64,000 nt of DNA from Psococerastis gibbosa (taxonomy: Eukaryota; Arthropoda; Insecta; Psocodea; Psocidae). This document shows, piece after piece, positions 60,529-64,000 of this stretch; the first letter of the stretch is position 1; every line of letters starts with the position of its first letter. The position numbers and the translations under genes were made by a program. Location: assembly GCA_963971405.1 (NCBI GenBank), contig OZ020488.1, positions 2,666,001 to 2,730,000 on the forward strand. The letters run 5' to 3'. Below the pieces are notes generated by a model, which worked only from the letters and a program-made list of their open reading frames with translations, searched no databases and was not told the origin of the DNA.

Positions 60529-60906
60529 CGGTTTCCACCGACCTCTAAGTGCGAAATACACATACGGTGACGTGGTAGCAGATATCATTAATAACCGACC
60601 TCTCATTGCAGAATGCAAATGACATTGACGGAAATTTTTGTTTTACTCTATAACATAGTTAAAATTTATCAATGATCATAGAGTAAAATCACAAAAAAAC
60701 AAACTAAAATTAAAAAATGGCTTCATGGGATATGTTAAGTACAAACATTTTAATAGATTTCTATAAAAAGAAAAATTCAAATTTCCGTCAATGTCATTTG
60801 CATTCTGCAATGAGAGGTCGGTGGAAACCCCGCCTTTATTAATTATATCTGCTACCACGTCACCGTGTGTGTATTTTGCACTTAGAGGTCGGAGGAAACC
60901 GCGCCT
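60529..60906. repeat. Foldback element related to 19470-19863
   Basis: The left end GCGCGGTTTCCACCGACCTC TAAGTGCGAAATACACA is mirrored at the right (TGTGTATTTTGCACTTAGAG GTCGGAGGAAACCGCGCC). GGTGACGTGGTAGCAGAT and CACCGACCTCTCATTGCAGA occur in both arms. The centre (TATCAATGATCATAGAGTAA ... GATTTCTATAAAAAGAAAAA) closely matches the DENND1-intron element. Confidence 0.85.
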
Positions 60907-61732
60907 TACGACGTATCCCAGCCATCTTAGACGCTGGGCTCAAAATGGACTATGTCTTCTCTATTGAGTGTCTATTGTTTTCTTATACGCCACCCTCCGT
61001 CTTCTCACAGGGGTCCTTATAGGTTCTCCTTATTATCTTCCTTTCCTTCGCTCGCAGTCTCAAACCCATACCATAAATAAAGGTGGGTTATAACACCTTC
61101 TTCCATGATAAAATCCGCCGAATCCTTCAATTTTTATATACTTTCTCCTGAAGTTTATTATTTCGAGCCTCAAATCAAATCAAATGCATTGTTTTTCTTA
61201 CATGACTACAAAAAAATAAATGTCATATCCTACTCCAAATTATCCCAAGGGATTGTGCTAGGGGAGGAAACATACCATACTATTTGTAGTTACCATACTT
61301 TGGTCGACTACTGCTGGATATGATATCATGTCCTGGAGCAATAAACGTGACGTCCAGATAGATTTCATCCCCTATAATGGTAGTTTACTTTATAATTATA
61401 GGTATTTTAAACTGCTGCCCCTACCCATTATTTCATGCACCCCTAACCATTACCGGGGTTTCTACCTGGGTGGTCCTCGCAGCAGACATTTCATTTCTTA
61501 TCGGCACATAATCAATTAGTGTTTTTCGGCTAGAGGCTAGAGTTACAACTATAATTTCGATGTTTACAAGTTTTTTCACACTATGCTATGTTTGTTTTCA
61601 TTCATATGGGTCGATTATTTGATAAGTTGTGGCATTGTAGTAATGGGATGAATGTTAAATGACTAAGTCCAAGGTAGACTTTAAACAGTGAGATATCAAC
61701 AAATTTTCTTCTCATCTTTTCTTAACTAGGCG

Positions 61733-61990
61733 CGATCAGCCCAGGGGGACTTTTGGCCGCTCTGACAATTTCCCTCCATCTTTGTCGATCCTCAGCAGCC
61801 GCTGTCCAATCTGCTGCCTCGACGCCAACTCAAAGGAGGTCCTCCTGGAACTGGTCCGCCCATCTTCGCCTAGGTCTTCCTCTTGGTCTTCTTCCGAGGG
61901 GGATTGATTCCCACACGGCCTTTGGTGGTCTGTAGTCCGGCATCCGGTGCATATGTCCTATCCATATATACAAATTACTATGGGCTAATC
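61733..61990 (-). pseudogene. LINE reverse-transcriptase tail fossil
   Basis: The minus strand reads GHMHRMPDYRPPKAVWESIP, then LGRRPRGRPRRRWADQFQED, EAADWTAAAEDRQRWREIVR and A-A-K-S-P-P-G, in more than one frame. This is the characteristic end of an insect LINE ORF2. The piece is short and frame-broken. Confidence 0.8.
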
Positions 61991-62521
61991 TCACTCTAAA
62001 TTTTTTCGTTGCACTGTTTAGACTACTCTAACTTAGTTATCTTACATTTATTATTACCACAATCCAAGATCATAGCCAGTGGCGTAACGATAGGTTTAAA
62101 AAAGGGGGGGGGCCTCATTTTCTAAGAAATGGAGGAACCCCGCTCTAACTATTGTTACACTCATGGACGTACTCCGAGGGAATTGTTTTGAAAGTTAGGG
62201 ATTTTACGCAGTTTGATAACAGTAACGTTTTAATTTTACTGATATGGCCTTGCAGACGCATTCCTCCTTTAAATTATGGACTGATTAATTGATATTGAGT
62301 AACAGTATTATTAATTAGTATTTACGGATGTCGTGATTGTTGTGCTGGTCGTTCCAGCGTCATGCTCTGCTGGCATATGACTCAACGCATGTGGACCATT
62401 AAGAGACTTATCTCATAATATAAGACACGTCATTATCAGTTGCTTCCACCAAGTTAAATTTCTCTGCAGAGCCAACAGTCAAATGATGAACCTTGGAAGT
62501 AATGTGCCTCTACATTAAGGC

Positions 62522-63201
62522 CAGTGGCGGCTCGTGGTGTATCAAAACGAATTGTAATAAAGTAATAGCATATAACTTACCACTAATTGAATAACAAATA
62601 GATTCTTCGGCATTTCGATGTGGCAAACAAGTCTATCACTCGCTCTTTACATTTTTGTAATTTTTGTTTACATTACCCTGCCTGGCCGTTGGGCAGAACC
62701 TGACTTCCCTAGTCAAAAATTCTTCTTTGAAAAATTTTATAATAATCATCAGTCATGACAAAATAGTGAAACTCTTCTCAAAAATAACTCTTATAATTAT
62801 GATTTTAAAAAAATACCAATATTCAACGATATTATTAATAAGAAACATTTAAAGTCATTTTTGGGGCGCTGCCCCGCTGCCCATGTATAAATGCATATGG
62901 CATGAATTGCATTGCAAGGTCCATAAGAGAAAAGTTGTGTACACCTTTTCAATGGTGCGAACGATCTTCTTAACTTTTGCCTGACTCGGTTGCCATGGCG
63001 ACCCGGGGCTAAATTGAAAATTGCCCCAAGTTGCCCAGAGCACGCACATAGCATAGCCGAATTGTAGCAGTTGCATTTTTCTTCAGAATAGTATATTATT
63101 ATTTCATGATTATTATTATTATTAAAAGGAAATTGCTTTGTTTGCCTGTAAAATTATGGTAGGGCTGTAGCCCCAGTGCCCTTATGGACGAGCCGCCACT
63201 G
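62522..63201. mobile_element. Non-autonomous hAT element, 680 bp, with 8-bp target duplication
   Basis: The ends CAGTGGCGGCTCGTGG and, inverted, CAGTGGCGGCTCGTCC are flanked by ATTAAGGC at 62514-62521 and 63202-63209. The CAGTGGCGG start and 8-bp duplication are hAT features. No intact transposase is present; the minus-strand frames (85 and 73 codons) lack recognisable domains. Confidence 0.93.
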
Positions 63202-63238
63202 ATTAAGGCAGAGGTTTCTGCAAATATATTGTAGTGAA

Positions 63239-63660
63239 CCGAAATTAGAGGATCTAGAAAAACCTGGACTTGGCGGGATTTGAACCCACGTCTATATCTT
63301 GCCGGGGCATCGCCTTAACCGCTGGACCACAAGTAAAGAGTTTAATAAATCCTCTAACTCGAACTTATATCGTGCTCTTTGACAAGATTCGTATGATTGA
63401 ACAGGACAGAACATGTGTACAACTATCAACTTTATTGAATGAGGGCAATCAATGCTTTTGGTTAATTAGCATTATATGGTATATAAAACTGTCATTAAAC
63501 TAACTTAGGTTGATGGGTCATAAGTGAATTGGGTTCGAATCCCGCCAAGTCCCGATTTTTCTACATCCTCTAATTTCGGTTATAACGAGGACATTGCCTC
63601 TTCAACCTAAGTTAGTTTAATACCAGTATTACATAATTATGCTAGTATTACAATGCTACA
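63239..63660. repeat. Palindromic tRNA-like SINE, second copy with enlarged loop
   Basis: The arms at 63239-63289 (CCGAAATTAGAGGATCTAGA ... GGCGGGATTTGAACCCA) and about 63529-63579 (TGGGTTCGAATCCCGCCAAG ... CCTCTAATTTCGG) match those at 32573-32710. The minus strand of the left half (GGTCCAGCGGTTAAGGCG ... GGGTTCAAATCCC) is clearly tRNA-like, with a Ser/Leu-type D arm. The 240-bp loop holds extra sequence, and ATTAAACTAACTTAGGTTGA at 63493-63512 is itself inverted at 63601-63621. Confidence 0.8.
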
Positions 63661-64000
63661 ATATATTGTAGAAAAATATTGTTGACGAAATGAATTAATT
63701 CCTCGTTACACAGCCGTAAAGATACGAAAAGAGTACTAAGAATAATAATAAAGTAATAAGAAAAATTCGTAAAAAGTAAAAGTTTGCTGAAAACAGACTA
63801 ATTTATTTACCCGACGTATTTTCGACTATTCTATAAAATCGGTTTGATATACTTGATCGTGTTTTTCTTGAGTGACAATATTGTAGATGAAAAAATGAAA
63901 ATTTCATATTATTACAATCAATATTACTATCTTTATAAGACCATCGTTTACATATCTTTGCGGCTGTGGCACGAGGAATTAATTAATTTCGTCAAAAATT

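Larger units (their letters stand above)
58796..64000 (+). other. Abl intron 2 (5' part), repeat-rich
   Basis: No sequence matching the rest of SH3 or SH2 is found, so the intron runs off the window. It contains the foldback at 59672-59923, the repeat at 60000-60100, the foldback at 60529-60906, a LINE fossil at 61733-61990, a hAT-related fragment at 62083-62240, a hAT element at 62522-63201 and a palindromic tRNA-like SINE at 63239-63660. The stretches 58860-59660 and 60910-61730 hold only unassigned low-level repeats. Confidence 0.85.

Noticed and set aside
62797..63076. Two overlapping minus-strand frames of 85 and 73 residues
   Set aside because: They lie wholly inside the 680-bp hAT element and show no transposase motifs.
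58796..64000. Next Abl exon (rest of SH3, SH2)
   Set aside because: No frame resembles the V-R-I/V-L-x-Y-N-K segment or SH2; the intron must extend beyond the window.
1..64000. CRISPR arrays, operons, bacterial promoters or phage genes
   Set aside because: The window is eukaryotic nuclear DNA; the repeats present are dispersed or tandem transposon-derived and lack regular spacers.

Overview
This is a eukaryotic nuclear window: split genes with GT-AG introns, about 35-40% GC, and introns filled with transposable-element debris. The proteins look arthropod. The Abl N-terminus and its direct join to the pre-SH3 exon follow the insect Abl arrangement, and an insect is most likely. The exact order cannot be fixed from sequence alone.

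Layout. (1) 551-2368, + strand: the last three coding exons of cytosolic valyl-tRNA synthetase, with a LINE fossil in the intron before them. (2) 2395-6021: intergenic DNA dominated by a tandem and inverted repeat complex. (3) 6022-6570, - strand: single-exon dihydrofolate reductase, divergent from (4) DENND1 (connecdenn, Rab35 GEF), + strand, 6939-23587. DENND1 is assembled here from 12 exons whose phases all agree (861 codons plus stop). Its introns hold decayed duplicates of its own exons, and its tail carries clathrin, AP-2 and EH-type motifs. (5) 24697-31313: an LTR retrotransposon of the Ty3/Gypsy type on the - strand, with 173-bp LTRs that read as identical, a TAAT target duplication and a tRNA-Pro primer site. 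Its Gag-Pol begins with a module resembling the DNA-binding SAP region of the chromatin protein DEK. A 1787-bp hAT-like element sits inside its 5' LTR. (6) 34597-36446, - strand: POLE3/CHRAC17, two exons, with a 5'-truncated LINE in its single intron. (7) 37194 to the right edge, + strand: the first two coding exons of Abl tyrosine kinase (N-myristoylation exon; pre-SH3/SH3 exon at 58583-58795), separated by a 21.2-kb intron and followed by an intron that runs off the window.

The five host genes are housekeeping or signalling genes with no evident shared pathway. DHFR/DENND1 and POLE3/Abl are divergent pairs separated by 368 and 747 bp, so each pair may share a promoter region. VARS1, DHFR and POLE3 serve translation, folate/thymidylate metabolism and DNA replication/chromatin. 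DENND1 and Abl act in endocytic traffic and cytoskeletal signalling.

The repeats are unusually readable. There are three hAT-type elements with perfect 8-bp target duplications. A SINE group has a head resembling the 5' end of 5S rRNA; one copy has a 15-bp target duplication, and another has a matching empty site elsewhere in the window. There are also palindromic tRNA-like SINEs, several foldback elements and many dispersed fragments. The most novel observations are the DEK-like module fused to Gag and the serial decayed exon copies in DENND1.
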